Origin: Limonium bicolor | Lineage: Eukaryota; Streptophyta; Magnoliopsida; Caryophyllales; Plumbaginaceae | DNA length: 64,000 nt | Assembly: GCA_023374045.1 (NCBI GenBank) | Contig: CM041782.1 | Location: 248,029,882 to 248,093,881 of the forward strand | Direction: 5' to 3' | Shown: piece after piece, positions 1 to 11,068 of the stretch | Layout of the letters: every line of letters begins with the position of its first letter | How positions within the stretch are numbered: position 1 is the stretch's first letter | The notes under the pieces: model-generated | What the model saw: only the letters and a program-made list of their open reading frames with translations | The model's database searches: none | What the model was told of the DNA's origin: nothing | Program-made: the position numbers and the translations under genes

Positions 1-27
1 AGCATTAGTAGAGGGAGTATTGAATGG
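1..27 (+). repeat. Left remnant of family-A long LTR
   Basis: This short stretch precedes the Athila-type insertion. It ends in the duplicated target AATGG, so it should be continuous with the family-A LTR that resumes at 10835. The bulk of that LTR's 5' part lies outside the window. Orientation is inferred from the 10835-13092 part. Confidence 0.6.
23..27. repeat. Target-site duplication AATGG, left copy
   Basis: The five bases before the LTR terminus TGCTAACAG are AATGG and match the five bases after the other terminus at 10830-10834. This defines one insertion event with an intact boundary at both ends. Confidence 0.92.
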
Positions 28-1610
28 TGCTAACAGAGATTTTAGTAGGTAGAAATATACACATTTATGTACAGAACTTAAACAGAAGCATAGGGAAGAA
101 ACCAAGAATGTGCCGGGCATAACTTACCCGACACCAAGCACGACAATAAATAATTATAAAGGAAAACCTACTCAATCTATACGGGTAGCAAACCAAAACC
201 CGGTCAAAAGTAGCAGGGAAGCATATTAAGACCAAGCAAGTCGAACCCTAGGGACTTGTATAGAAAATTAGTCCTAGCCTTGGTAATTACTAAGTAAAGA
301 GGGGGGAAAATGATAGATTTTTCTAATTATAGTAAAACTAACAAAACTAAATGGTATCTACAATGAGTTTATTCTTGATTAAGGGAAAAACCATCTAAGC
401 ATCAATATGAACTCGAAACATAAACACAAGCCTTCGAATTACCAACAACAACTGAACACGCCGGGTGTCCTGCCGGATACCACTTGCACGGCATATTCAA
501 AGACATTGAATATGCCGGACATTGGCCACCCGGCAGTGCATCCGGCATAGTCATAATGCATATTCTTTTTCCAGTTTCCGAGAAGAAAACAGAAGACTCA
601 CTACCTATTAACAATCCGAGCATATATCATGCCACGAAATGAACAAAGTAATGGAAAATGTGGGTTAATTCTCACTCTCACTACTAACTCTTAATTCATA
701 AGAAGGAGTAGGAAGATCATTAAGAGAGTCTAACCTATCTTACTTGGGTTTTGTCTTCCACAAGTAAGAATTGCATGAAGAGAAAAAGAGATCAACCTAT
801 TCTCTTTCAATAAGAACCATACTCTTAATAAACTTGAAAATCATATAAGAAGATCATATTGTTTTACAAAAGGAGTTTCATCCCAACCAAGAACAGAAGG
901 AACTACTACTCAATCACCCATGAATTGAAGAGGGAAATACAAGAAGAAGGGAGAGTTTTGACATGGCCTTCACCCTCTAAATCTTCTTCCAAATCTTTTT
1001 CTTCTTCTCTTGAATGGTTGTGCAGCAGTTCTTCAGTCGAAAATGCGTCTATTCTGTGGAGTAAGTGTGTGGAAATATGGTAGAATGAATACCCAAAATG
1101 TTCAGCCTCTTGCGCCCTTTTATAGACAAAATTTCTTCGGATGCCGGGTCGCATGCCGGGTCTATTTCATCCGGCATCGGGATTAAACACGTGCTATTTC
1201 CGTAACGGTCGAAACCGTCCTGGCGCGAAAAGTCACTTATGCCGGACATATTCCATCCAGCATCACACCCAGCATCGACTATTTGGATAACGGCAAATAA
1301 CCGACATCTTTTGGTAGACAGGCGCGTCTTTTACTTATGCCGGATAGAACATACCCGGCACCATGTCCGGCGACGTCCTATTTCTGCTGTGTACTTGTGT
1401 CCGTGCATGAGCGATCCGGCTTCATATCCGGCAAGGCTTGGTTTTTGATGAAAAACTTGCTCCTTGCATGAAAAACACCAAGAGCATTAGTCTGAACATA
1501 TAAAATGACTTCTTATATAAATTAATGCAAATACTAACTATTCTAACCTTATTTTAACTAATAATACTACAAATCTAGCTTATAAAATATGATAAGTCTA
1601 CGGCTTATCA
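28..1610 (-). repeat. 3' LTR of the Athila-type element
   Basis: Direct repeat of 9253-10829. It lies downstream of pol on the minus strand, so it is the 3' LTR. It carries several TGCCGG/CCGGCA words, often as facing pairs (around 111-136, 460-550, 1142-1180, 1337-1375, 1412-1438), and a minus-strand TATA box at 1115-1125. Confidence 0.93.
1115..1125 (-). promoter_or_regulatory. TATA box in 3' LTR
   Basis: Minus-strand CTATAAAAGGG, identical to the copy at 10332-10342 in the 5' LTR. In this copy it could only drive read-out into the left flank. Confidence 0.6.
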
Positions 1611-1611
1611 A

Positions 1612-1648
1612 GGCCCTACACTTACCTTTTGCTAGTCCTCGAGCAAAA
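1612..1648 (-). promoter_or_regulatory. Polypurine tract with upstream stem-loop
   Basis: On the minus strand, AAGTGTAGGGCC (1612-1623) ends two bases before the LTR terminus and is the likely plus-strand primer. Just 5' of it is a perfect 7-bp stem, TTTTGCT (1642-1648) with AGCAAAA (1627-1633), around the 8-base loop CGAGGACT. Similar stem-loops precede the other Ty3-type PPTs in this window. Confidence 0.7.
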
Positions 1649-2641
1649 TTAAATCAAGAAAGAGTAACTACTTGTGCACAAAAATCAATAAACTTTAGAA
1701 TGGCAATGATATATTTCTTTCCTAACTTGATTCTCAATCATAAGCATCACTTAATCTTTCTCATTCTATCAATAATATACAAGTGGGTAAGTAGTAAAAA
1801 CATTCAATCTCAAAAATGGAACAAGAACTCATGGGCTATTTTGTAAAAGGGGTTTTTTTTTTTTTTTTTTGCATCTCTCCTTCTTCCGGTTTCCAACATT
1901 CAGCTCTATTTTTCAAGAGTTTCTGAATGTGGCCAAGACTCTCATCATGGTTTTTTTTTTTGTATTATTATTCAGCCCTATTTTTCAAGGGTTTCTGAAT
2001 CTAACCATGATCGTTTTTTTTTCATTCTAAGAACGGGGAATTTAGGAGAAAAACAAAAGGAAAAACTCTCGTTTTTTTCTGAGGCAATCTTGCAACCTCA
2101 CAAAGCTTCATATATTTTTTTGGAAGAGGTTTTCTTCTCTTTTTTTCTTTCTTTTTCGAAGCTTCTTCTTTTTTTTTTTTTTTTTCATCACCCTTTTCTA
2201 AGATTTTCACCCATAAGATTTGAACTATTTTGAAAAGGAAAGAAAGATATATTACCCAAAAGTAGATCAAGGACAAAATAGAAGTAAGGTCATATACTCA
2301 TGTTAACTGAAGGAATCACGAAGTGAGAAAATATATCTAAAGGTCATTAGAAAGCTTACCTCTTGAGAGAACAATATTTAGCCTTCCCTAATGTCAACTT
2401 TAGTCAGAGACATACAAAAAGTTAAGTAGAAGGTTAATAAACTTAAAACTTACTATATTGGATAAACTAGACATGCTATAAACGTTTTTTTTTTAGGGGG
2501 GTCCCCCTGCCCTACACTAGGCAGGAACACTGTCCCCAGTGTTCAATAATGAAGTAAAGCAATAAATGAATAAAAATAAAAGTTAATAGCAAAGAAAGAA
2601 CACAACTTCCCTGGAAGGTGTACGTGGGGATGTGGAAGGCC
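1649..2641 (-). other. 3' untranslated region with poly-A/T runs and extra PPT-like motifs
   Basis: Non-coding stretch between integrase and 3' LTR. On the plus strand it has long T runs (about 1852-1870, 1950-1960, 2006-2013, 2168-2186) separated by two similar blocks around CAGCYCTATTTTTCAAG (near 1900 and 1975). The PPT-like word GGCCCTACACTT recurs at 2638-2649 and in part at 2509-2518. Confidence 0.65.
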
Positions 2642-3330
2642 CTACACTTGGCCTTTGGTGATAGAGCAGCATTTTGTAACTTGCAGTGGCATCAACTTCT
2701 TCGAGGTGGAATCATGGAGAATAAGATCCACGGAGTTGGAAGTCTTACAATCAGGGCTTAGATATTTCTTCAAGCGGGAACCGTTGACTTTGAATCTTGT
2801 ACCTGTAGAATTTTCGAGTTCGAAAGCACCATGGTCAGTCATAGAAATGATGGTGAAAGGTCCAGCCCAGTGAGATTTCAACTTTCCCGGAAAAAGTCGA
2901 AGGCGAGAATTGTAGAGGAGGACTTGATCACCCACATGAAATTCGCGTGGAAGAATAGCTTGGTCATGAATCTTCTTAGTACGCTCTTTATAGAGCTGAG
3001 CATTCTCATAGGCGTTGTGGCGTAATTCTTCAAGCTCAGATAACTGGAAGTTCCTTTTGACTCCTACTTTCTCCATGTCAAAGTTGAGTGCTTTGAGAGC
3101 CCAGTAAGCCTTATGCTCAAGTTCTACGGGCAAATGACAAGCTTTTCCATACACAAGGCGGAATGGTGTGGTCCCGATAGGAGTTTTAAAGGTAGTTCGA
3201 TACGCCCATAAAGCATCATCGAGTTTGGGGGACCAATCCTTGCGAGATGAACGGACCGTTTTCTGTAAGATCCATTTCAATTCACGGTTGGAGACTTCGG
3301 TCTGTCCATTAGCCTGTGGTGGTAGGGAAG
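2642..3330 (-). pseudogene. Integrase C-terminal half (Ty3, Athila type)
   Basis: Continues the integrase whose core is read from 3277-4578 in another frame. The reading begins just after the third catalytic acidic residue (an [15 protein letters not shown] segment near 3300) and runs through [22 protein letters not shown] and the [28 protein letters not shown] region, a typical GPY/F-type integrase tail. No chromodomain follows; the frame ends about 50 residues after KYLSP. The role would be insertion of the cDNA into chromatin. A one-base loss in a run of C at about 3315-3325 separates this frame from the core; read without it the two halves would be continuous. Confidence 0.85.
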
Positions 3331-4660
3331 CGTAATCTTATGATGAACTCCATACTTCGTTAAGAGATTATCAAACTGACGGTTACAAAAGTGAGAACCA
3401 CCGTCAGAAATGATAGCTCGCGGGACGCCAAATCTGGTAAAAATGTTTTTCTTTAAGAATTTCAGGACAGTCTTGGCATCGGTAGAAGAGCATGGAATGG
3501 CTTCAACCCATTTGGAAACATAGTCGACGGCGACTAAGATGTATTGATTGCCCTGCGATGAGGGAAAGGGACCCATGAAGTCGATGCCCCAAACATCGAA
3601 TAATTCGACCTCCAGGATATTTGTTAGCGGCATCTCATGACGCCTGGAGATGTTTCCCAATCTTTGACAACTGTCACATTGAGAAACAAACTGATGGGAA
3701 TCTTTATGCAAGGTTGGCCAATAGAGCCCTGATTCCAATACCTTGGCTGCTGTTCGTGTAGCCCCATGATGTCCGCCGGCTTCCTTAGAGTGACAAAACT
3801 GCAGAACTGAAGTGACTTCTGTTTCAGGAATGCATCTCCGGATGATCCCATCGGCACAAACTTTGAATAAGTATGGATCATCCCAGAAGAAATGCTTTAC
3901 TTGAGACAAAAATCTCTTCTTTTGCTGAGAAGAGAGATCATGAGGTAGGATTCCGGAGGCTAAGTAATTGGCCATGTCTACAAACCATGGCTCCTGTAAG
4001 GCTTCACACAATGCAACTAGTTCTGTAAAACTATGTGCAATATCATCTTTTGATGCAGATTCCATCCATGAAAGCTGCTGAACACTGAACACCGTCTCGT
4101 CAGGGAAATATTCTCTGATGGGGATCCCGTCGTATGGTCGTTCAATGCGGGAGAGTTGATCAGCAACACCATTGAGACAACCCTTCTTGTCAACAACCAA
4201 AACATCAAATTCTTGGAGTAGAAGGATCCAGCGCAATAATCTTGGCTTAGCTTCTACTTTGGTGAAGAGGTACTTCAGGGCAGAATGATCCGTATGTACA
4301 ATGACTTCGCTCCCCCATAAGTAAGAGCGAAATTTGTCTAGGGCGAAGACAACTGCAAGAAGCTCCTTTTCTGTAGTTGTGTAATTTTTTTGTGCATCAA
4401 CAAGGGTCTTGCTTGCATACGTGATTATTCGCAATACCTTATCCTTTTTCTGACATAATGCAGCCCCCACAGCATAGTCGCTTGCATCGCACATGATCTC
4501 GAAGGGAAGAGACCAATCGGGGGAAACGACTACAGGGGCTGAAATTAACTTCTCCTTGATGACTTCAAATGCTTCCAAGCATTCCGTAGTGAATTCAAAC
4601 TTTATATCCTTCCCTAGTAAGTCACTTAAGGGTTTGGCAATCTTGGAAAAGTCTGAAATG
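3277..4660 (-). pseudogene. RNase H and integrase core (Ty3, Athila type)
   Basis: The 433-residue reading from the internal ATG at 4578 starts inside RNase H; the frame is open upstream to about 4660. RNase H is recognised by [10 protein letters not shown] (D31), TTEKELLAV (E71), [10 protein letters not shown] (D97) and NGVADQLSR (D140). The integrase zinc-binding region follows with His at 263 and 270/271 and Cys at 301 and 304 (CDSCQRLG), then the core with GIDFMGPF (D333) and SDGGSHF (D392). The third catalytic residue is just beyond the frameshift at the 3' end. All visible catalytic residues are conserved, so the damage is confined to indels. Confidence 0.88.
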
Positions 4661-5339
4661 AACGGCGGTAGAATCCGGCGTGGCCTAAGAATGCTCGAAC
4701 CTCCTTGACGGTGGTAGGAGGTGGGAGTTTCTCGATGATTTCGACCTTGGCCCGGTCTACTTCAATACCAGCTTTTGACACTTTGTGTCCCAACACTATG
4801 CCCTCCTTCACCATGAAGTGGCATTTTTCCCAATTCAAGACTAAATTTGTATCTTCACACCTGTCTAAAATCAAATCCAGCTGCTGCAAGCAATCGTCAA
4901 AAGTGGAACCATATACGCTAAAATCATCCATGAATACTTCTATACTTTTTTCTATGAAATCAGAAAATATTGCTTGCATACAACGTTGGAAAGTGGCAGG
5001 ATCATTGCAAAGTCCAAATGGCATACGATTATAAGCAAAGGTACCATAAGGACAGGTAAAGGTGGTCTTTTCCTCCTGATCCTCAGGTGCAATTGGAATT
5101 TGAAAATAGCCTGAGTATCCATCTAGGAAACAATAAAATTCCTGACCTGCCAATCTTTCTAACATTTGATCTATAAATGGTAAAGGAAAATAATCCTTCC
5201 TAGTGGCTGCATTTAATCTTCTATAATCAATGCACATTCGCCACCCCGTTGTTTGCCTCTGAGGGATTAATTCTCCTTTTTCATTAGGGACGGCCACTAT
5301 GCCTCCCTTTTTGGAACCACTTGGACAGGACTCACCCAA
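4626..5339 (-). pseudogene. Reverse transcriptase core (Ty3, Athila type)
   Basis: A 237-residue segment holding the palm and fingers: GWRMCIDYRRLN (about 33-43), FLDGYSGYFQIPI (D73) and VFMDDFSVYGS with catalytic D138-D139. It would copy the element RNA from the tRNA-Asp primer. It ends at YRRSF, where one T seems missing (plus strand near 4655) compared with the RNase H frame that continues the protein. Its 5' end overlaps the upstream frame at 5297-5339, where one A seems missing from a homopolymer near 5306-5311. Confidence 0.88.
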
Positions 5340-5944
5340 GGGCTGTCGGAAATTGGATAGATTATACCTGCATCTAACAATTTCAAAACCTCCTTTTTCA
5401 CAACTTCTTTCAAATTTGGGTTTAATCGCCTCTGATTTTGCCTAATTGATTTATGGTGTTCCTCCATAAATATACGATGAGTGCAAAAACTAGGATCAAT
5501 GCCTTTTAAATCAGCTAGACACCAACCTATTGCTCTCTTATGATTTCCTAAGACTTCTAACAATTTAGTTTCTTGTTCAGCAGTTAGAAGTGAGGAGATG
5601 ATAACAGGAAGAGCATTGTTACCTGCCAGGAAGGCATATTTGAGATGGGACGGAAGTGCTTTAAGATCTACCTCGGGAGGTTGTTCGATTGATGGGATGG
5701 CTTTAAATGGTGAGCGATCTAAGCTCTCTAATGGCGGTTGACAACCATTGGCACTTTTTCGCTTACCGCCATTGAGTTGGTCAATAACCACCTTGATTTC
5801 CCTTGTGGGAGACTCTTCGATCGATGAAACCAAGATTTGCTCCAATGCCTCTAATTCGTGTGCTTCGATTGAGGGGATGGAGAATGTTTCTTCATCATCT
5901 TGGAATTCATTCTCACCATTATCTGCCAAAGACCGACACAACAA
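5297..5944 (-). pseudogene. Protease to reverse transcriptase linker and RT N-terminus
   Basis: A 215-residue reading. The first part is an acidic linker (EFQDDEETFSIPS), then a PPEVDLKALPSHLKYAFL segment characteristic of plant Ty3 RT N-termini, then LLDAGIIYPISDSPWVSPVQVV immediately before the RT core. It terminates at a frameshift in an A-run. It is joined to the protease frame by another frame change near 5930. Confidence 0.83.
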
Positions 5945-6765
5945 ACAGTATGAGCAATTACACTTTTTCTTACCATTTTTGCCATATCGAACTCGATCTT
6001 TTCGTCCCCAACTCGGAAGATGACTTTGCCTTCCTGGACGTCAATAATCGCGCGTGCGGTACTTAGGAAGGGTCTTCCAAGGATTAGGGGGACTTCGGTA
6101 TCTTCATCAATGTCTAGAACCACGAAGTCGGCGGGAAAGATGAAATTGTCGACTCCAACTACCAAATTCTCCACCATTCCCATCGGCTTTATTGAGGATC
6201 TATCAGCCAATTGTAGGGAAAAGGAAACTGGTTTTAATTGACTGCCATGAATCCTGGTGAAAATTGAGTATGGCATGATATTGATGCTGGCTCCAAGGTC
6301 GCATAGACCATGGCCGCAATCAATATCTCCAATGTAACATGGTACAATCGGTAGTCCGGGGTCTTTCTGTTTGGGTGGTAGGGCTCGTAGCAATGCTGCG
6401 GAGCACTCCTCGGTCAAACTGATCATCTCAACGTCCTCCATCTGTCTTTTATTGTTGATTAATTCCTTCAGGAACTTGGCATAAGTGGGCATTTGCTTCA
6501 ATGCATCAATCAGAGGGATATCAATAGTTAAACGCTTAAAGATACCCAAGAATTTCTTAAACTGCTCGTCTAAATGCTTTTTCTTAAGCCTATTAGGAAA
6601 TGGCAGTTTTTCAGTAGAAATTTGATTTTTATGGAAGGAGTAGAAGTAGAAGAGGAGAGAAGAGGACAGGAGCCTGTGTCTCCTGAGATTGTACCTCTGT
6701 GGAGATTTCCTCCAAGTCAATATGATCAATTTGCTTTTCTTTTTCTTTTCTTTGATCCATACCAA
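5851..6765 (-). pseudogene. Aspartic protease with gag-protease junction
   Basis: A 304-residue reading, of which roughly residues 54-290 look genuine. It begins with a lysine-rich segment (FPNRLKKKHLDEQFKKFLGI) and LKQMPTYAKFLKELI, both seen in Athila-like polyproteins upstream of protease. The protease follows with CDLGASINIMP (catalytic D156) and a flap/ILGRPFLSTARAIIDV region. It would process the polyprotein. The first 50 residues are probably read in a wrong frame, because 6629-6895 in another frame carries the Athila-like VTLRSGRE stretch. Confidence 0.85.
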
Positions 6766-7260
6766 TCTCTCTTCCGCTTCTGAGAGTGACCGCTCTTACA
6801 TCGTTACTCCCAAAGGTAACTGATTTTGCGTGCTCTCTTGGGTTTATTTGAGTTTGTGAAGGGAATTGGCCGGATGGCCTCTGTTGGGAAAGCATTTGCT
6901 GGATCTGAGAGTGCAGTGACTTCTGGTCTTTTCGAAGGGCTGCAATATCTTCATGTGTTTCTTGATTTGTTCATCAAGGCCTTCATTAGTCACGCATCTC
7001 GGCCATCTCGGCTTCATGATTGGTCGCATGTTGGGGTGGTCTACCACCATATGTTGATTGCTGGAATTGTCTTGGATTTCCCTGAAACCCTGGTTGGTTC
7101 TGGGAGTTTGGAGAAGTTTGAAATTTCTCTGCCAAGGTTGTCTGAATCCTTGGTTGTAGTTGTTGACATAATTCACTTCCTCGGATGCTTTTAATTCCTG
7201 CAACTCAGGGCACTGTTCAAATCGTGTGGTCCTCCACACTGTGTACAGAACACATCAGAA
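6629..7260 (-). pseudogene. Gag C-terminal part with zinc-knuckle-like motif
   Basis: Short minus-strand readings in different frames cover this stretch. Near 7190-7250 one frame gives CTQCGGPHDLNSALSC, which resembles the CX2C...H...C zinc-knuckle motif of Athila-type gag. Around 6990-7180 there is an N- and Q-rich YNQGFRQPWQ...NQGFRE region, and at 6780-6800 VRAVTLRSGREI. At least two frame breaks separate these pieces. The expected role is RNA packaging. Confidence 0.68.
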
Positions 7261-7509
7261 GGTAAAGGAAACACAGAGGGGTGCGATACCTGAGGTTGTC
7301 TTGAATTTACCACTTTTGCATGCTGGGGAAGAGACTCATGGCCAATTGCTCCACCACTTTCTGCAAGGCACTAACTTTAGTGGATTGCTGTGCGTTACTT
7401 TCTATTAATTGTTCATGACTCTTCAACAATTGCTCGATCTTGCTGTCGCTTCCTCCTACTTGGTATAAACCTGGGGTGCTGCCTCTGGAACCACCGGTAG
7501 CCCAATCCC
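7261..7509 (-). other. Gag linker, no continuous frame
   Basis: Lies between gag core and zinc knuckle. No minus-strand frame is open across it, but it falls inside the coding region by position. It probably encodes a degenerate gag linker. Confidence 0.45.
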
Positions 7510-8043
7510 TTATTTCTTCACAAAGGGATTCAATTCCATTAAGGAACTGCTCTCAGGTTTCTTCAGGATATCAGCACCAAGGGACGAGAGTACCATGGTC
7601 TTGCATTGGTTCACCAATCCTTTATAAAATAATTGGGAAAGTTGCTCCTTGGTGAGACCATGGTGGGGGCAAGTCAGAAGCAAACCTTTGAATCTATCCC
7701 ACGTTTCGCCGATGTTCTCTGAGCCTGGTTGCTTGAAGTTATAAATTTCAGCAATCATCTCTAAGGTTCGGCTTGGGGGTAAAAATTTGTCATGGAATTT
7801 TGTGGCCATGTCATCCCATGTGTGAATAGTTTGTGGGGTTATGCTATGGTACCACTTGCTTGCCTTCCCTGTGAGGCTATGAGGAAATAGGGAGAGTCTA
7901 GCGTATTCGAGAACCGTATCTTTGGAAGTAAGGCTATTTACGTGCTGGAGGAACTTTGTAATGTGGAGTAAGGCTTCGTCAGGATTAGTTCCATCGAACA
8001 TTCCTAACTCTTTTACACAACGGATTTGATGGTAAGGCTTTAA
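7510..8043 (-). pseudogene. Gag core (capsid-like) of the Athila-type element
   Basis: A 163-residue reading from ATG 8001, open upstream to about 8043 (KLKPYHQIRCVKELGMFDG). It has the plant retrotransposon gag pattern: LSLFPHSLTGKASKWYHSI, then WDDMATKFHDKFLPPSRT, then NFKQPGSENIGETWDRFKGLL and CPHHGLTKEQLSQLFYKGL. It would form the particle shell around element RNA. The N-terminal segment at 8040-8264 is in a different frame, again with the break next to an A-run. Confidence 0.87.
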
Positions 8044-8264
8044 TTTCTGCCATTCCTCATAATTGCTTGGGAAAGAGCGGGAAGGACTATGGCAGGTTGT
8101 TGACCTTGGTTTGAAGGCCGGTTAATGTTCCTGACGGTTGCCGGTATGTCAGCCATGGTATGGTGATTTCTGTGCTGCCTTCGTAGGTGATGGAATGTCT
8201 TTTCTATTTCTGGATTGTAATCGAGGATGGATCCAGGGAGACTATGTGATCTTGTAAGTGGCAT
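8040..8264 (-). pseudogene. Gag N-terminus
   Basis: A 74-residue reading from the first ATG of the gag region: MPLTRSHSLPGSILDYNPEI, then a basic stretch. It ends at a stop immediately where the gag core frame begins, so one lost base near 8045 probably splits a single gag. I chose the ATG at 8264 because it is the first after the leader and gives a reading directly abutting gag core. Confidence 0.65.
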
Positions 8265-9231
8265 TCACGTTAAAAAAAATGAATGTACCTAAGAGAAAAT
8301 AAAGAGAATGTGATTTAGATGATAATACATGTAACTAGTATTACTATTAAAAGATAGATAATATTGTTCATTACATAGTACATATGCTAAGACATATAAA
8401 AACATACTAGAGAGTACCTAACATATAAAATATAAAGTAACTAAAATAAAGAAACTACTAAGGTAAACAACTAGTAGATAACCCTAAACCTAGTACGCCT
8501 GATTCTACTAGTGAATATCGCATATGAGGGGGGCCTTTGGTGAATCCTGTTAGTGAAGATACCCATATTAGGGTATCTTCGCCTAAGTTCATCCACGGGC
8601 ATCACACTCATGCGAGCAGTAGTCCTAAGGCGGTGATAGGTAAGGGCTGGCCTCATCTTCTTCCTCTTGATGAATATTTCTACCCCTGTACGGGGGTAGA
8701 GTTCATTAACCACATAAATATGCAGGAAATGGAAAAGGGCTGACTCGTCACTCTGTAACTTTGCGACCCAAATGCTATTAGACATCCTGAGCACAAAGTT
8801 GAACAAAGGGTGAGACAATTGTAAGAGGAATAACTGTAGATATCACATATAGAGAAAGAGAGAAAAAAAAAAGGGCTAAATTGAACGAGCCGGGTAGTAT
8901 GCCGGACAATATGTATCCGGCATAGGACTTCCTCCGATTGTGCCGGATTACAATTAACCGGCATCCTACACGGCATGTTCCAATTAGCGAAAAATAATAT
9001 TAACAACTTTTAAAAGTACTCGTGGGGACGAGTTTACAAATTCGTAAGACATGCCGGCTGCACGGCCGGATATATCACACCCGGGCTTCAGACTTCCTCT
9101 GGTTATGCCGGGTACAACATGTCCGACATTGAGTCCGGCACATTCTTAACAATTGGAAAACAACAGAAAAAATCAAAGAATGAAAGAATAATATGGCAAT
9201 TACCAGGTTAAGGACTTGGACTAATTCCAAG
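8265..9231 (-). promoter_or_regulatory. Leader between PBS and gag with CCGG-word cluster
   Basis: Non-coding leader of about 970 bp. The PBS-proximal part (8885-9145) is dense in TGCCGG and CCGGCA words, many as facing pairs such as TGCCGG...CCGGCA at 8902-8927 and 8941-8964. These are the same words that mark the LTR of this element. The rest (8270-8880) is AT-rich without an evident gene. Confidence 0.6.
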
Positions 9232-9249
9232 TCCCCGGCAACAGCGCCA
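9232..9249 (-). promoter_or_regulatory. Primer binding site, tRNA-Asp type
   Basis: The minus strand reads TGGCGCTGTTGCCGGGGA, three bases inside the 5' LTR. It matches the complement of the 3' end of plant tRNA-Asp with one mismatch (T for C at position 7). The perfect version occurs at 27944-27961 in the second Athila-like element. Confidence 0.88.
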
Positions 9250-9252
9250 TTT

Positions 9253-10829
9253 TGCTAACAGAGATTTTAGTAGGTAGAAATATACACATTTATGTACAGA
9301 ACTTAAACAAAGCATAGGGAAGAAACCAAGAATGTGCCGGGCATAACTTACCCGGCACCAAGCACGGCAATAAATAATTATAAGGAAAACCTACTCAATC
9401 TATACGGGTAGCAAACCAAAACCCGGTCAAAAGTAGCAGGGAAGCATATTAAGACCAAGCAAGTCGAACCCTAGGGACTTGTATAGAAATTAGTCCTAGC
9501 CTTGGTAATTACTAAGTAAAAAGGGGGGAAATGATAGATTTTTCTAATTCTAGTAAAACTAACAAAACTAAATGGTATCTACAATGAGTTTATTCTTGAT
9601 TAAGGGAGTAAAACCATCTAAGCATCAATATGAACTCGAAACATAAACACAAGCCTTCGAATTAACCAACAACTGAACACGCCGGGTGTCCTGCCGATAC
9701 CACTTGCACGGCATATTCAAAGACATTGAATATGCCGGACATTGGCCACCCGCAGTGCATCCGGCATAGTCATAATGCATATTCTTTTCCAGTTTCCGAG
9801 AAGAAAACAGAAGACTCACTACCTATTAACAATCCGAGCATATATCATGACACGAAATGAACGAAGTAATGGAAAATGTGGGTTAATTCTCACTATCACT
9901 ACTAACTCTTAATTCATAAGAGGGAGTAGGAAGATCATTAAGAGAGTCTAACCTATCTTACTTGGGTTTTGTCTTCCACAAGTAAGAATTGCATGAAGAG
10001 AAAAAGAGATCAACCTATTCTCTTTCAATAAGAACCATACTCTAATAAACTTGAAAATCATATAAGAAGATCATATTGTTTTACAAAAGGAGTTTCATCC
10101 CAACCAAGAACAGAAGGAACTACTACTCAATCACCCATGAATTGAAGAGGGAAATACAAGAAGAAGGGAGAGTTTTGACATGGCCTTCACCCTCTAAATC
10201 TTCTTCCAAATCTTCTTCTTCTTCTCTTGAATGGTTGTGCAGCAGTTCTTCAGTCGAAAATGCGTCTATTCTGTGGAGTAAGTGTGTGGAAATATGGTAG
10301 AATGAATACCCAAAATGTTCAGCCTCTTGCGCCCTTTTATAGACAAATTTCTTCGGATGCCGGGTCGCATGCCGGGTCTATTTCATCCGGCATCGGGATT
10401 AAACACGTGCTATTTCCGTAACGGTCGAAACCGTCCTGGCGCGAAAAGTCACTTATGCCGGACATATTCCATACGGCATCACACCCGGCATCGACTATTT
10501 GGATAACGGCAAATAACCGACATCTTTTGGTAGACAGACGCGTCTTTTACTTATGCCGGATAGAACATACCCGGCACCATGTCCGGCGACGTCCTATTTC
10601 TGCTGTGTACTTGTGCCGTGCATGAGCGATCCGGCTTCATATCCGGCAAGGCTTGGTTTTTGATGAAAAACTTGCTCCTTGCATGAAAAACACCAAGAGC
10701 ATTAGTCTGAACATATAAAATGACTTCTTATATAAATTAATGCAATATAACTAACTATCTAACAACCTTATTTTAACTAATAATACTACAAATCTAGCTT
10801 ATAAATATATGATAGTCTACGGCTTATCA
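9253..10829 (-). repeat. 5' LTR of the Athila-type element
   Basis: Direct repeat of 28-1610, next to the PBS and therefore the 5' LTR. Differences from the 3' copy are mostly gains or losses of single bases in runs, with few substitutions. It contains the promoter of the element. Confidence 0.93.
10332..10342 (-). promoter_or_regulatory. TATA box of the Athila-type element
   Basis: Minus-strand CTATAAAAGGG in the 5' LTR. Transcription would start about 30 bp lower, near 10300, and run leftward into the leader and gag. Confidence 0.65.
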
Positions 10830-10834
10830 AATGG
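10830..10834. repeat. Target-site duplication AATGG, right copy
   Basis: Directly follows the LTR terminus CTTATCA and is identical to 23-27. Confidence 0.92.
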
Positions 10835-11068
10835 TAAAGGGGAAAGGAAAAATCTGTGGAAATCGTTGAAGAAAGAAAAAATGTAACAGTGGAGGAAACT
10901 GACAGTGGAGTGTAATTGTAACAGATTTGGATAGATATTGTTTGGGCTAGTTTAAATGCTTAAACCAAGTTAAAACATACTATATTATATGTGGAAATAT
11001 TAAGGAAGAGATTGGTAGAAGTTTGGAGTTGAAACAAACTAAAAACTCATTATGTTACAATACTGTAA

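Larger units (their letters stand above)
28..10829 (-). mobile_element. Athila-type Ty3 LTR retrotransposon, structurally complete
   Basis: Two near-identical direct repeats of about 1.58 kb bound gag, protease, reverse transcriptase, RNase H and integrase, in that order on the minus strand. The PBS is tRNA-Asp type and the TSD is AATGG. Read on the minus strand the LTR starts TGATAAGCC and ends CTGTTAGCA. There is no chromodomain after the integrase, the protease motif is DLGAS, and a VTLRSGR motif precedes the protease; these fit the Athila branch of non-chromodomain plant Ty3 elements. By eye the two LTRs differ by roughly ten substitutions and a larger number of one-base indels, so the insertion is young. 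The reading frame is nonetheless broken in several places; the breaks are described in the coding entries. The element is inserted in a family-A LTR. Confidence 0.93.

Noticed and set aside
28..10829. Candidate host genes on the plus strand opposite pol, such as 6826-7194 and 4705-5034
   Set aside because: Shadow frames of the minus-strand polyprotein.
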